Shown piece by piece: positions 49,882 through 61,900 of a stretch of DNA of 64,000 bases (within the stretch, counting starts at the first letter, position 1; each line of letters opens with the position of its first letter). The stretch is from Calycina herbarum. Its lineage: Eukaryota; Ascomycota; Leotiomycetes; Helotiales; Pezizellaceae. The notes below the pieces were generated by a model. It did not search any database. It saw nothing but the letters and a program-made list of their open reading frames with translations, and had not been told where the DNA came from. A program made the position numbers and the translations under genes. Location: assembly GCA_001414485.1 (NCBI GenBank), contig LLEY01000162.1, forward strand, positions 1 to 64,000, given 5' to 3'.

Positions 49882-51862
49882 GATGATTGTCGAAGTGCAG
49901 ATAACAACGAAGAATTGAGGTTGTGCAGTTGAAATGGATGATATGAGAGTGTTGATGATGGATGGAAGCAATGCGGATGGATGGTTTGATGGATGGAATT
50001 GATGAAGCAATGGATTTGAGAATGTTGAAGAATGATGGAAAATGACGAAGAGAAGAAGAGAAGAAGAGGGGGATCGGGGTTTTGTGTTCCCAATTCCTAG
50101 TGCTGGCTGGCTTGAAGCCCGCGAGGGGAAGTCGCGACGAGTTCAGTTGAGAAGGGAAGGCACCATCGTGGTTGAACAACGCAACACTCTCGCCAGTGAA
50201 GGCAGGAATGAGCGAGAAGGGCTCGTCGGGATTGGAACAGAATGCTGTGCAGCCTCACGGGGAAATATCAACAAGCTTGCTGTCTTGAGAAAAATAACAT
50301 TGAAGTGTTGTAGAAAAATGGCAATTGCGTTCTGGAAATTCTGGATTTGCTTGCATCCGACATCGTGAAGACGAGCAACCAGTCAGTCTACGAATGGAGC
50401 CCAAATTATCCTAGATGAATGTCTCTTCGCCCTTCCAATACATATCGCACAATTCAAAGAGCTGGTAGCTCTGAACAAGTCGCATTTTGCAAATGAATTC
50501 TCGATATGATTTGAGTCCCTAGTGCAGTGGTCAGTAAGAAGATTGGACAGTTTGAAATCAATTATGAAATAAGGGAAAAGCTCAAGTGGCTTGTAGCTTG
50601 GGCTCGAGGAGTAAGTCAAAGACAAATAACCCGGTCAAACTCATAAGCTGTTGCTACGGAAGAGGATGAGTTTCGATTTCGACCTGTGGTTTTTAGCGCA
50701 CAGCTTTCACAAGGTTGGCCAATGGCCATACGGTCGACGATGGTTTCTGAAGAGCTCTCAAGCCAGAAAATCCCAGGCGGGTAAACATAACGGCCCTTGT
50801 GTTACATCCGACTACCACGTTTTCAGCAAATCATTGTTCGTAAATAATTGAGGAGAAACGATGTGCAACAAATTATGCACCTCAGTCCCGAAGGGGGAAA
50901 AGAGGGGCAAGTGGCTGTCAATGTGGCTAACCTTCTTCCCAACCCAGGCAGATAGCAAGTGAACCGCGACACATACTCCACAAAGTGCTGATTTGTCGAA
51001 TTTGGACTTAATTGAAGAATGACGAGGCTTCTGATATATTTTGGGAAGAAGGGCCAGTAACCGTGATGTATCCAGAAGATGCACTTATATATAGAAACTC
51101 TCTACAAAGCGCAGCTTGAGTGGCTACAAAGGAACAAATAAAGTACTCGGACAATATAAGAAATCAGACAAGGCTTGTATCCTCATCCTCGAAAGTGTTT
51201 CCTGGCAATGAATTATATGCCAGAGATATTACAGGTACCAGAGCTGCATTGCTTGGTAGGTAGTTTCGCTAGTCATGAGGAGAATATCTGATTGCAATAG
51301 AAGATGTTACCGCATACATATTATCCTGAAGATGAGACATATCGATGGCAAGAGCTTTCCTGTCTAGACCAGAGTCAAGAAATGCCAGGGTGTTCTAGAA
51401 GGAAACGTGGAAAGAGGTTGAAAGAAGGTTCATGAAAGAGGTTGACATAAGAAGTACGCATTGACTGCCGGATGTGCTAGTCCACACTCAGAAGGGAGGC
51501 TGTATGAGTCTAGCCCTCAATCCATAGCAAGTTACAAAAATATCTTGGAGAGATAGTATGCTGACCTTCTGTGAGGTGATTTTCGATATGAGCAAGGAGA
51601 AATCCATGACGATCTCTCACTCATTTTTTGAATGTTGTTGTGACGAATGCGGTTAGAGCACTTCGGGTGTCGGATCGGAGTGACTAAGCCGACTACGCCG
51701 ATTCGCCGATTGGATGTCCCGAATAGCCTCATTCAGTCTCCTGAAAGTTGGAGATACATGTGCGGCTATAATTTATCCCAGCCAGTTCTTCTACCCATTC
51801 GACCACGTCACCCATCAAATATGTCGCCATACCATTCCATAATCTGAAGAGACACCGACGCG
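49882..51862. other. Intergenic, no gene seen
   Basis: It holds the GPI-protein promoter, rich in GATGGATGGA-like simple sequence near 49957-50000, and the upstream flank of the transporter gene. Frames of up to about 120 codons on the minus strand at 49.8-50.2 kb overlap the promoter and real exon 1, and are shadows. Confidence 0.6.
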
Positions 51863-53667
51863 ATGCCACACTCGACCCGCGCATCGTCTGCGACTCGACT
51901 CTCCAGCCTCAAGTTGCCGGGGGAAAGGGACAGGTCCGCCTCGCGCTCCTCGATGGAAAAGTTCCCAGATCACATTGAACCTCTCGACGGGCAATCATCA
52001 TACAAATATCCTTCGAGTCCAACACATACCGGAAACGGGTACGCCAATGGTCCTCCGGCCGTGGACCGTTTTCCTCCCCGGCGCGAGAGTGCAATACGAG
52101 GGGCAGCGTGGAATAGTTCGAACAATGGCACTGCAACCACGGGAGGGAGAGGGCATGGCAGGCAGAAGAGTTTGAGCGATGCTTTCAAAACCATCAGGGC
52201 GCGGAACGCGAGTGTCAGTGCGAATGTGCACGAGATAGGTGATGCGTTGAAGGCACCAGTGTCTCCTAAATTAATTGTTCGTCATCCTCCCAGCCCAGCT
52301 CAGCCCAGAGCCAAATATACTCCATTGCAGTTTCCCATGCTGATTGTGCCTGTATCTTGTAGACGTTATGTATCATATGGTATTTGTCAAGTGCTCTTAC
52401 GAATACATCTTCCAAATCCATCCTCAACGCCTTCCCTAAACCCGCAACCCTTACCATGATACAATTCGCCTTTGTCGCCTTTTTTTGCCTTCTCTTCAGC
52501 TGGCTGTCTACCGTTTTCCCCACCCTCAAGAATACAATTCCTGCTCTTCGACATGGCATTCGATACCCCACCCGTGAGGTCATAAATACCACCCTCCCCT
52601 TGGCGGCCTTCCAAATTGGAGGCCATCTTCTATCCTCTACTGCTACTTCGAAGATTCCGGTTTCTCTCGTCCACACTATCAAAGGCCTATCCCCCCTTTT
52701 TACCGTCTTCGCTTATCGAATTATATTCGACATACGCTACCCCCTCACAACATATCTCTCTCTGATACCTCTTACACTCGGTGTGATGCTCGCCTGCTCC
52801 GCGGAATTCAAGGGCAACATATTCGGAATTCTCTACGCCTTTCTCGCTGCCATCATTTTTGTCACCCAAAACATATTCTCCAAGCGTCTTTTCAACGAGG
52901 CGGCCGCTGCAGAAGCTGCAGGAAGACAAACCCAAACCCGAAAACTAGATAAACTAAACCTCCTCTGCTATTCTTCAGGTCTCGCATTCCTCATAACCTC
53001 TCCCATCTGGTTCTGGTCCGAAGGCCTCAACCTTTTACTTGATTTCCTCAATGACGGCACCATTGATCTCCAAGAAAACAAACATGCATTCGATCACGGC
53101 CGCCTAGCCCTAGAATTCATATTCAACGGAACCTTTCACTTCGGGCAAAACATAATAGCCTTTGTCCTCCTCTCTATGGTCTCACCCGTAACCTACTCCG
53201 TCGCCTCCCTCATAAAACGAGTTTTTGTTGTCGTAATAGCTATAATCTGGTTCCAAAACCCCACCACCAAAATCCAAGGTCTAGGGATAGCCCTCACATT
53301 CCTCGGTCTCTACCTCTACGATCGCACCAACGAGTCTTCCAAAAAGGCAGACCGTAAAGCTGCACAATTGAATATTAAACCTGAGTCTTTGCTCCCGACG
53401 ACTAATATCGGTCGTCAAGATACGATTTTCGAATCCCCGGTTACGATGCAAAGTAAAAATAAAGTCCGCGGATTTTCCAACGGCTATGCACTCTCTTCCA
53501 ACCCAGATGTCAAGAAATCTGACGATGGGCCGGGGAGAAGTGGTGGGAGGGTGAGGGGTGCGAGCAATGCTGCTTGGTTACCACCTGGAACAAGACAAGA
53601 GGAGACTTGGAGACCGAGGGAAAATGGGACTTTACTTCCCGAGAATCATAAAGTTTCTGTAAACTAG
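51863..53667 (+). CDS. SLY41: TPT-domain transporter, SLY41-like
   Basis: Multi-pass membrane protein of the triose-phosphate/nucleotide-sugar translocator family; yeast Sly41 acts in ER-Golgi trafficking. Exons are 51863-52276 and 52363-53667. The 86-nt intron (GTTCGT, branch CTGAT, TTGTAG) gives 572 aa. The N-terminal 135 residues are cytosolic, Ser/Arg-rich and disordered. Splicing restores the conserved start of the membrane domain: VSPKLI joined to TLCIIWYLSSALTNTSSKSI. Family landmarks are LPLAAFQIGGHLLSS, VHTIKGLSPLFTVFAYR, FLAAIIFVTQNIFSKR, SPVTYSVASLIKRVFVVVIA and FLGLYLYDR; about ten helices are expected. The donor GTTCGT is not the usual GTAAGT form, but phase and conservation support it. 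The C-terminal 110 residues are again disordered. Confidence 0.9.
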
Positions 53668-54941
53668 AATTTTGCTTTTTCTTCTTTTTCCCTTCTTTTG
53701 TACACATGGAGTCTTGTCTATTTCATGGACGGACTGGGTAGGTATGGGTGTCTGGGAAATTAGAAAGGGGGCATGCATGCATGAAAATGACCTGGAATAT
53801 GCCTTTTTTCTTTCTTTCTTGGGTACGTAAGAACATATAGAAATCATTGGGTGGCGTTTTTTGTCTTTGTTTAAAGGAAGGGAAGGGATAGTAGGCAGGA
53901 TTGAGTCTTGGATTGTATGATATCTAGATAGAATGAGGACTTCTTACCTCGTGGTTTGAAAAATAGAAAACTTGATGTCCTTTGGTCATAGAAATGTAAC
54001 ACCGTCTGCCCTTGAGGTTGCTCATCCATCTTCTGCTCCTGAATTACCAAGTGAGGAATGAGATTCACATGCACCATCCCCTCATATTCCCTTACAGAAT
54101 GAGCTCCTGGAAGCTGCTTTAGGAATCGAAAGAGGGCATTGTTCCTAAACCTTTTCCGAGAAATTTACTTACACCAGCAGGTGTACTTGAGAGGAGGCCA
54201 GTCTCTCCCAGCCTCGTTTTGGTGGGAAATCTTTTGTTCAAGAGCAAAGGGTGGAGCGATTCATACTGAAGTGCTGGGGCTCCACAATTTTCCAATAGGA
54301 GGTGGCAGGGTTTGGTAACTTATTTATGGAAACGGGGTTCTGGAAGGACTTTAATCTTATTCAGAGCTCGATTCGAGCTCGATTCAATAGAAGAATACCA
54401 ACTGGTATAGTGTTCCAGACCTTTGGTTACTGTAGATAATATGTATAAAGCTATTTGAATTTTGGTTGTAGCTCGCTTCGGCAGCTTATCTCTCGACATG
54501 AGCTTTTAAGACCAGCTATGGGTTTTGGAATTTCCATTCTTGAAATCGGGTTTAGGTTCTGAAATGTTGCAAGGGGTTTTCACGAGAGGGACAAAGGTAG
54601 CTGTCATGAAATGTTAGAGTAATTGTGGAATTAGATATTTGAATAGTGGAATGATGAACGAGATTTATCAGGGGGAATGATGTGGTGACACGCCGCAGCT
54701 CAAAGGTTGTAAAGAAGCATAATGGTTCTAACAGTTTGTAGCTTGAATGTTGAAGATGGTAAAAGATTTAAATTGTGAATCTAAAAAGAGTGTACCTCTC
54801 GATGTGCCGGGAGTGACAAGTGACGCCAAAAGCTTTCAAAGCACCGGCAATAAAAGAATGTGTATGCAAGAAACCCAAAAACCCACGAAATCGTCATTAC
54901 TAAAGCAAAAAGAAAAGATTCTTCAAAGACTGACGCCTATT
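53668..54941. other. Intergenic, convergent 3' flanks
   Basis: Between the transporter (+) and the small secreted protein (-). No gene seen. Some plus frames at 54.7-55.2 kb are the antisense of the next gene. Confidence 0.6.
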
Positions 54942-55418
54942 TCAACCCCCAATCTCACAAATCAAATCCTTTTCTTCAGTCACCTGTGTCTGAATATCAT
55001 CAGGCAAATTATAAACCCCATCACAAGGAAAATGATCACACCCAGAGTGAACACCAGATCCACTCTGAGGATACAACCAATGAACCCCCTCGTTATCTGC
55101 AAGGTTATCGATGGCAGAGACATCGTACCAGGTTTTATCTTCCCAGCCGTTGAACTTTACCTCCCCGCGGATTCCGACTGGTCCACAGTCGGTTGCGGAT
55201 TTTGAGGTTTGCCATGCTCCCTCCCAGCCTTGGGGGATGGGAACATGGACTGTTCCTTGCCCTGAAACGGATGTCTTTTCGATGATAGCACTTCCTGGAG
55301 CGGAGTACCAGCATACTGTTCTGTCTGTGGTGTCGCGGGAGACGAAGATGATGGAGTTTGCTGATGCGACGGAGAGGAGGGTTGCCATTGAGGCGGCGAT
55401 GATATTGCGGTATTGCAT
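54942..55418 (-). CDS. Small secreted thaumatin-like / DNase1-like protein
   Basis: Single-exon secreted protein of 158 aa. The signal peptide MQYRNIIAASMATLLSVASA is followed by a mature domain with five cysteines. Characteristic pieces are TVCWYSAPGS, IPQGWEGAW, GEVKFNGWEDKTWYDVSAID, EGVHWLYPQSGSGVHSGCDH, FPCDGVYNLPDDIQT and EKDLICEIG. The segment order (FNGW, YDVSAI, GV-x-YP, CDHFPC, LPDDIQ, DLIC) matches fungal small thaumatin-fold proteins often annotated as DNase1 or antigenic thaumatin-like. Enzymatic activity is not established from sequence. It is a candidate apoplastic or surface protein. The odd number of cysteines leaves one possibly unpaired. Confidence 0.82.
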   Translation of the reverse strand: MQYRNIIAASMATLLSVASANSIIFVSRDTTDRTVCWYSAPGSAIIEKTSVSGQGTVHVPIPQGWEGAWQTSKSATDCGPVGIRGEVKFNGWEDKTWYDVSAIDNLADNEGVHWLYPQSGSGVHSGCDHFPCDGVYNLPDDIQTQVTEEKDLICEIGG

Positions 55419-56590
55419 TTTTGCTTGGTTTTTGGTTTGTCTGGTTGGACTGTGTGTATCTGACTAGGCTAGCTAGAATCAAGTAGTTGGTTTAGTGTGA
55501 AGTACCGGTAAAACAGTGTAAGGGATGTTGATAATAGAAAAAAATGTGTCTGAGGAGACGAAAAGAAAAAATCAAGGTCTGGCTTGTTGAAAGTGTATCA
55601 GGAAATAACGGCAAACAGAAGTATTTCCAAGTCATATATATATCTTAGTGAAGCTACTTCAAACAAAGGCAAAGCCAATGGGAAATTAAAAATGGATACA
55701 ATGCGTTATTGAAGGAGAAAGAAATCACTTAGTGATATAAAGACACAAGACGCTCACGAGCGTCTTGAGGATTCCGGATCCTTGACATTGGCAACAATAG
55801 TGAGTCCTTGGAAAGGTGACTGTCTTTGACAAAGAAGGTGAAAGGTGAAAAGCAAAATTATATAATGAAAAAGGACCAGCATCCAATGGTAGAGACAATT
55901 TAAGTGAACAAAGAAAATACCAGCCAAAGCCTAAAAATAGAACAAAGAAAGGCGCCACTCATTCCCAGTAACCAATAGCTCTTCCTCTATGCTTGATATT
56001 CCAGGAGAGTGATGTGGAGTAAATATACCTTCCAAGTTCATAAGTGATCATTCCAAAAAGTTCAAGGTTACCTCTGGAACCCCCAAACTCGTCTCAAGTG
56101 TAGTGTCTGTCTTCACGCTGAGAGCAGGTAGCAGCACGGAGTATAGTGAGTTTTTAAGAAACAACCTTGTTTAAGGAAGGAATTAATGACCTCAATTTAA
56201 TTTCTTCACCTTACCTAAATATCCAATCAAAAGCCATGCAATGCAGATTTTGCAACCGAAATAGTGAATGCAGCTCGCGGTCTTGCTTTTCTCACAGCGG
56301 CTCTTGAACCCCGCTTTTCTCACAACTGCTCTTCGCTTAGCTTTCCCCGCTGCTGGAAATATTTAAGGCCCATGATCTATCTCTCAACTTTCTATCGCCA
56401 TCTCAAAACAAGACTCGCCTGCCGGCGTCTCTTGAATCTATCATGACTCCAAGACTCCCCAAGAAAGTCTACGTTCGCCGCCTTCTACTGAACCCTCCTC
56501 CGGCTACAATACACATTATCGACCTTGTTTCCTTGCCCTGCGATGAGGCCGTTCCCCGACACCGGCTTTCCGATTCTTTGCTTGGTAGGG
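55419..56590. other. Intergenic up to the transposon block
   Basis: It holds the promoter of the secreted protein and about 1 kb with no supportable gene. Base composition shifts sharply to AT-rich, TA-rich sequence after about 56.6 kb. Confidence 0.6.
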
Positions 56591-56599
56591 CTCCCAAAA

Positions 56600-57900
56600 G
56601 AACTTGAAACAGTGAGAATTCACGAAATAAGGAGTATTTGAATTGAATTTAAGGCTCGATTTATTTTTGTAAACTAGTTGAGTTGAAACTAAGATATATA
56701 TGAATTTTATGACTTTTTATATATTTTAGGTAGGTTTCAACGTGACCTTCTAGTATCTTGAAGGGAGCTATCATTTCTTAGTTTCTAGTAAATAAAAATA
56801 GGGACAAAAATAAGGCTATTCCCACTTACCTCTAGGAGTACTAATACTATTTAAGGTATATCTCCTTATTTCTAAAAGATCCCTCCTACTAGAGAATAAA
56901 CGCTTAATATCTACTTCTATACTAAGAACTGCTAGTATATCCCTCGCTACTAGTACTAATATAGAGTATTAAGAGCTAATCTAAGGAGTAATTATCGTCT
57001 TATTTAACTGGATCGCTCTTAAGATATCGATTAATATCTATGCTACAGGTTAGTATTTTACGTACTCGACGAAGAAGACTATGCTAGTAGTTTAAAGGAG
57101 GGGGTATAGAGGTAGACGTAGTAGTTAGGTTATAGGTTAGTTAATACTTAGAGGGGAAATAAGAACTACTAGTTTAGGCTTATACGTAACCTAGACAATT
57201 ATTAATCCTAGCCGATGTTACGGCGCTGGTCCGTAACACGTGATTCTCGGTCCTACACGTGACCGTCAGAGCCGCAACGCTTGGACGGATTTATAACGAG
57301 ATTAAAAGCTCTTTATAGTTAGTAGGAATACTCCTTTTTCGTAGAGTATATATTCCGTATTCCCTCGTTCTTAGAACTATAGCTTTAAATTCTCAAATAT
57401 ATATATATATACTCTTATATCTTTGTCTTCAGATATAGATCGTGATATTATTTAAAGCTTAACCCTTTTTACTCTCTATAAAGGATTATAATATTAACCG
57501 GATTCTACGCTTATAACAGCTAGAAGATCTTACACTTATAATAGTGTAATTATAACCCTCCTCCTCCGCCTATAACAGCCCCTCTTTCTATAAACGGATC
57601 CCTCGAGTATCTCTACGTCTATAACGACTAATCTCCTTAAAAGACACGTCTATAACAGCCTATATAACCTTTTTTTACAACCTCTCTCTACCTTCTCCTC
57701 CTTCCTTTCCGATAATACAATAGCCGACACTCGAAGTAGTCGTAGTAGAAAAGAGAAGACACCTACTAGCTCGTCTCGAACCGAGCCTTAATAACCAGAT
57801 AATACCCCTAGAGTCGCCCCTCCCTCGCCTACCTCCCTATAACGAAACTCAAACGAACTAAACAAAGGTGACTAAGTCTCGAAGGTTGGTATATAGTAAG
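56600..57900. mobile_element. RIP-like AT-rich transposon relics left of the gypsy element
   Basis: TA-rich sequence with almost no open frame. It includes a palindromic LTR-like terminus, TGTTACGG...CCGTAACA (57216-57238), next to CACGTGA motifs. It also includes a cluster of TATAACAGC-type short repeats (57512, 57571, 57620 variant, 57651). The parts probably come from a different element nested with or beside the Ty3/gypsy copy. I could not draw exact boundaries. Confidence 0.5.
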
Positions 57901-57909
57901 AAGTATAAA

Positions 57910-58271
57910 TACACCGGGTTGTTTACTTAGAAGTAAACTCGTTACTTATATCAAAGATATTAAACAAGATAATAAGATTAATAACTAAAGTTAAGCACGA
58001 AGCTTCTATCTAGATAGCAGACGTACTAGTATATATAGAAGCTTCCTTTCTCGTACTAGCTTACTAGCTTAGTCGCTCCGTCGCTACTAGACTACTAGAC
58101 CTGTCGCCCCGTCTAGCGAACTCTTATCACGTGATTATAACTAAAGGAAATCCCTAGATCGCTTAGCTAACCTAACCGATCCCTATCTACTATAAGAGTA
58201 TTCTAATAGTGCTTAACCTATTAGAACGCTGCCTAGTCTTTACTTATTACGTATATACGTGATTTATAACA
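57910..58271 (-). repeat. 3' LTR of the minus-strand Ty3/gypsy element
   Basis: On the minus strand the LTR begins TGTTATAAATC at 58271, directly after a polypurine tract. It contains a TATA-like TCTATATATACTAG (58022-58040) placed as a U3 promoter would be, and GC-richer patches that survived mutation. The far end is not resolved; about 57910 (near CAACCCGGTGTA) is an estimate. The 5' copy is beyond the right edge, so it could not be compared. Confidence 0.55.
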
Positions 58272-58285
58272 CTATCCCCTTCTTA
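58272..58285 (-). other. Polypurine tract of the gypsy element
   Basis: The minus strand reads TAAGAAGGGGATAG immediately before the TGTTAT start of the LTR. This is the expected plus-strand primer site of an LTR retrotransposon, and it fixes both element orientation and the LTR start. Confidence 0.65.
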
Positions 58286-58377
58286 GCTTAGTATGTCTCT
58301 ATACTTAAGTACGACCTAAGAAATATCGTTAAAAGGCTAGTAGCCTTCTTTCTTTTCTAATATAAATACCCCTCGTT

Positions 58378-58932
58378 CTCTACGACGAACTAACTACGAA
58401 GCTCTTAGTAGAGTAATTAATTTATCTAGTAAGAAAATAGCTCTATATACCTGTTATAAAAACGCTAATAAGGAATACAAGTGTTTTAGTCCTAGAGACT
58501 AAAAGCTATTATAGTATAGTTACTATACTACTATAAACAAGTCTTATAATATTCGTATTATTAATTAAATACCTATAGTAAACGAGTAGAAGAGTATTAA
58601 CTCCTAGATTAAGCAGCTAGATAATAAAGAGGAGAAGAGTTATACGATCATAGCTAAGGCTATAGCTTATATTCGTCGACTAAAGAAGTAAAAACGTCAA
58701 CTCTATAAGAAGCGTTAAAGGATAATAGCTACTAGTCTTAACTCGCTTAATAAGTTAGATACTACTAAAGATTTAGAAAGAAAGAAAAAAGAGAAGGAGG
58801 AAGAAAAGAAGCAGATAGAAGAAGAGGCTGCTAGGCTAGCCGCCCTCCCTACGTCTAACGTTTCTAACCCTGCCTTCGCTCTAGGCCTCGACCTAGTCTT
58901 TCTTAAGTCCTTTTCTACTAACTATATAATAT
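58378..58932 (+). pseudogene. Opposite-strand relic ORF inside the gypsy 3' region (Cys cluster plus coiled coil)
   Basis: One plus-strand frame, from about 58392 to TAG at 58930, shows coding character despite seven internal stops. All seven are TAA or TAG and each is explained by a CAA or CAG glutamine codon changed C-to-T, as RIP does. Visible parts are a cysteine-rich pattern (surviving Cys in YTCYKNANK and YKCFSPRD, further positions now Tyr), a basic coiled segment (IRRLKKxKRQLYKKR) and LNSLNKLDTTKDLE. A Glu/Lys helix and a hydrophobic C-terminus (NPAFALGLDLVFL) follow. The layout resembles Cys-cluster/coiled-coil proteins commonly annotated near fungal retroelements; this is from memory, not searched. 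It lies between pol and the 3' LTR, antisense to pol. Confidence 0.6.
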
Positions 58933-58989
58933 AGGTAGACTTAGGTTTTAATAATAGAACTTCTAAAGTTCCTCTAAGTACTAGCTAAT

Positions 58990-61900
58990 GTTTTTTCTAG
59001 GTTCTTAAGTATTTTCTAAATATAAGTAATCTAACTATTTTATTAAATATCTAACCTATCTTCTAATAAGTCTATAGTTAAGAATTCTCTTAACTTTATA
59101 CTTAGTGTTTAGATTTATTAGTTAAATTTCTATAAGTAGGGCTAGTAGTGCTCCTAGTAGTACTAGTTCGAGTAAAGATATATAGAATACTAGATAGATG
59201 TTTATTATTCTTAGTAGTACTAATTTATAATTTAAAGGTCTTCTAATATATTTGATTTTAAATAGTCTAAGTTTTTTATAATCTAGTTTATTACTTAGTC
59301 TTTTTATATTAATATTTTTCTATACTAAGTAGACTTTATCCCTCTCTTTTAGTATTAGCTTCTAACTACGTTGTTTATTATAGTAGTATATATTTCTTTC
59401 TACTATAAATTATAAGTCCTTTATAAGTTTCTTATATAGACTCTTAATTTTTAAGACCTAAATATAAGTAAGTTAGTTATTAATAGTCGTAGATAGTAGT
59501 TCTTAATATACTATTAATTTATACTTAAAATTAGTATAGAATAGTATAATAAGTATTATTTCTATTACTAAACTATTATAAGCGAACTATATTAAGAGTA
59601 GTAGTTCTACCTAGTTATCTTACTAGTAGTTTATATAATAATAAAGGTATGTTTTAACTATTTAATTTATCTGTTCGTTTCCTCTATTTATTTAAGAGTA
59701 GAAAGCTATAGATAGCTTTTTCTTTATACTTAATCGCTTTATAAGAGCGATCTAGAATTTCGAGGTAAAGAGTTTATCTCTATCTAAGAGTATTTCTTTA
59801 AGTAGTCTATATCTTAAGACTACTTCTTTAAGGAACGTAAATACTAATTCCTTAGCTATACTTAATTCTATATATACTATTAGAATTATATACTTTATAA
59901 GACGTTTTATAATAACTAGGATCGTGTTATATTTAACTCTTATTATTAGATCTTTAGATTTTAGTAATTTAATAATAAAATCTATAAATATTAATTTCTA
60001 AGGTATCTATAGTATTAGAGTAGTGTTTATCTGTCTATAAGGAGTATAGTAGAAAGCCTTGTTTCTAGTATAGGTATTATATTCTACTATTACTTCTTTA
60101 ACTATTATAGATAACCGATTAATATAGTAGTATTATCTTATCCTTTAGAGGGTTCTACGAATTCCTTAGTAACTATAAGTAGGCGTAGTATAGTATTCCT
60201 ATACGAACTCCTTTATATACGAGCTAGGAACCTATAGTTTCTTTTTTATATACTAATTATAACCTTTATATATATTCTAAATTTTATCTATCTAGATATT
60301 ATTTATTGCTACTATTTTATATATAGTAGGTGCTAAGTCTCTATTCTTAAGAGTTTTTAAGATTATAATCTTTTTATACTCTTTATCTCTCTTATATCTA
60401 GGTTTCTAACTAAGAGTATTAGCTTAAGTATTTAATATTTCTTTTATATATTAAATAATAATATTAAATCCTTTTAATATCTCTAACTATCTAGCTAATT
60501 ATCTTATTATAAGTTCTTTAGTTATTATAAATGTCCTAAGATTCTTATAGTTAGATAAAACTATAACTAGGTGTTTTACTAACTAGAAATAGATTCTCTA
60601 GTATTCTAAAGCTAATACTATAGTAAGTAATTCCTTATTAAAGATGTTATAGTTTTATTATACTAGGTTAAATATCTTAGAATAATATATAATAGGTATA
60701 AGTTTTCCTTTATTATTTAGTTATAAGTAAACTATATCTACTACTATATCTAAGGCGTCTGTTTTAATTATACTAGGCTTATCTATATTAAAATCGTATA
60801 GAATAGGTTTTTCTATAAACTTTGCTTTAATTTTCTAAAAAGCATCCTCTACTTATTTATTCTATATAAATTTAATAGCTTTTTTAACTAGTCTTAATAT
60901 TAGTTTAATAATCTTTATATAGTCTTGAATAAATAGGTAGTAAAAGTTTATAAATCTAAGAAAGGACTATACGTCTTTTATATTCTCTAGTAATTTCTAG
61001 TTTAAGATGTCCTAGATCTTTACTAGATCTATTTCTATTTTCTCTAGATTAAATACCTATTTTAGAAAAAGAGTTTAAGTTATTTTAAACTTATATTTTA
61101 AGAGTTTTAACTAAGAGTTTACTCTTATAAGTTATTATAAAACTTCTTTAATATATTTCTTATATTCTTCTTCTTTTTCTAAGAAGATTAATATATTATT
61201 TAAGTAATAGATTACTATTATTCTTAGAAGATCTTCTAAAATATTATTATTTTATCTCTAATATATAGCTAGTATATTATAAAGTCTAAATAGTATAACT
61301 ATATACTTATAAAGGCCTAATAGTAAGGTAAATACTATCTTCTATTTATCTCTGACTTTTATTTATATAAGTTTATAAGTATTTTATTAATCTAATTTCA
61401 TAAATCGTACTACCTTACCTAACTTATCCTATAAGTATTAGCTAGGTAGTAGTAGATAAGCGTTCTTAACTATAGCGTGATTTACTTCTTAGTAATTAAT
61501 ATATACTCTTTTATCTAGATCGTCTTTCTTCTTAATAATAAGTATATTTAAGATAATTAGTAACTTAGATTTTCTAATATACCCCTTTTTAATACCTTTC
61601 TTTATATAACTTTCTATTCTCTATAAGCTTTTCTAGTTATATAACCGAAGTTTCTACTTTAAGAAGTAATAACCCTCTTTTAATTTAATCTTATAATCCT
61701 ATAAGCGATGTTTCAGCAAGGCTTATAAGTCTTCTAGGTTTTTAAACAAAGCTTTAAATTCTCTATACTATATAGGTATTCTGTTATTAGCTATCCTACT
61801 AACCTATAGAGAACCCTAGGCTAGGTATTCTAGCATTTTAGAAGAGGTAGTGCTAACCTCGTTCTAGCCTTATAGTTATAATTATAAACCTATATAATTA

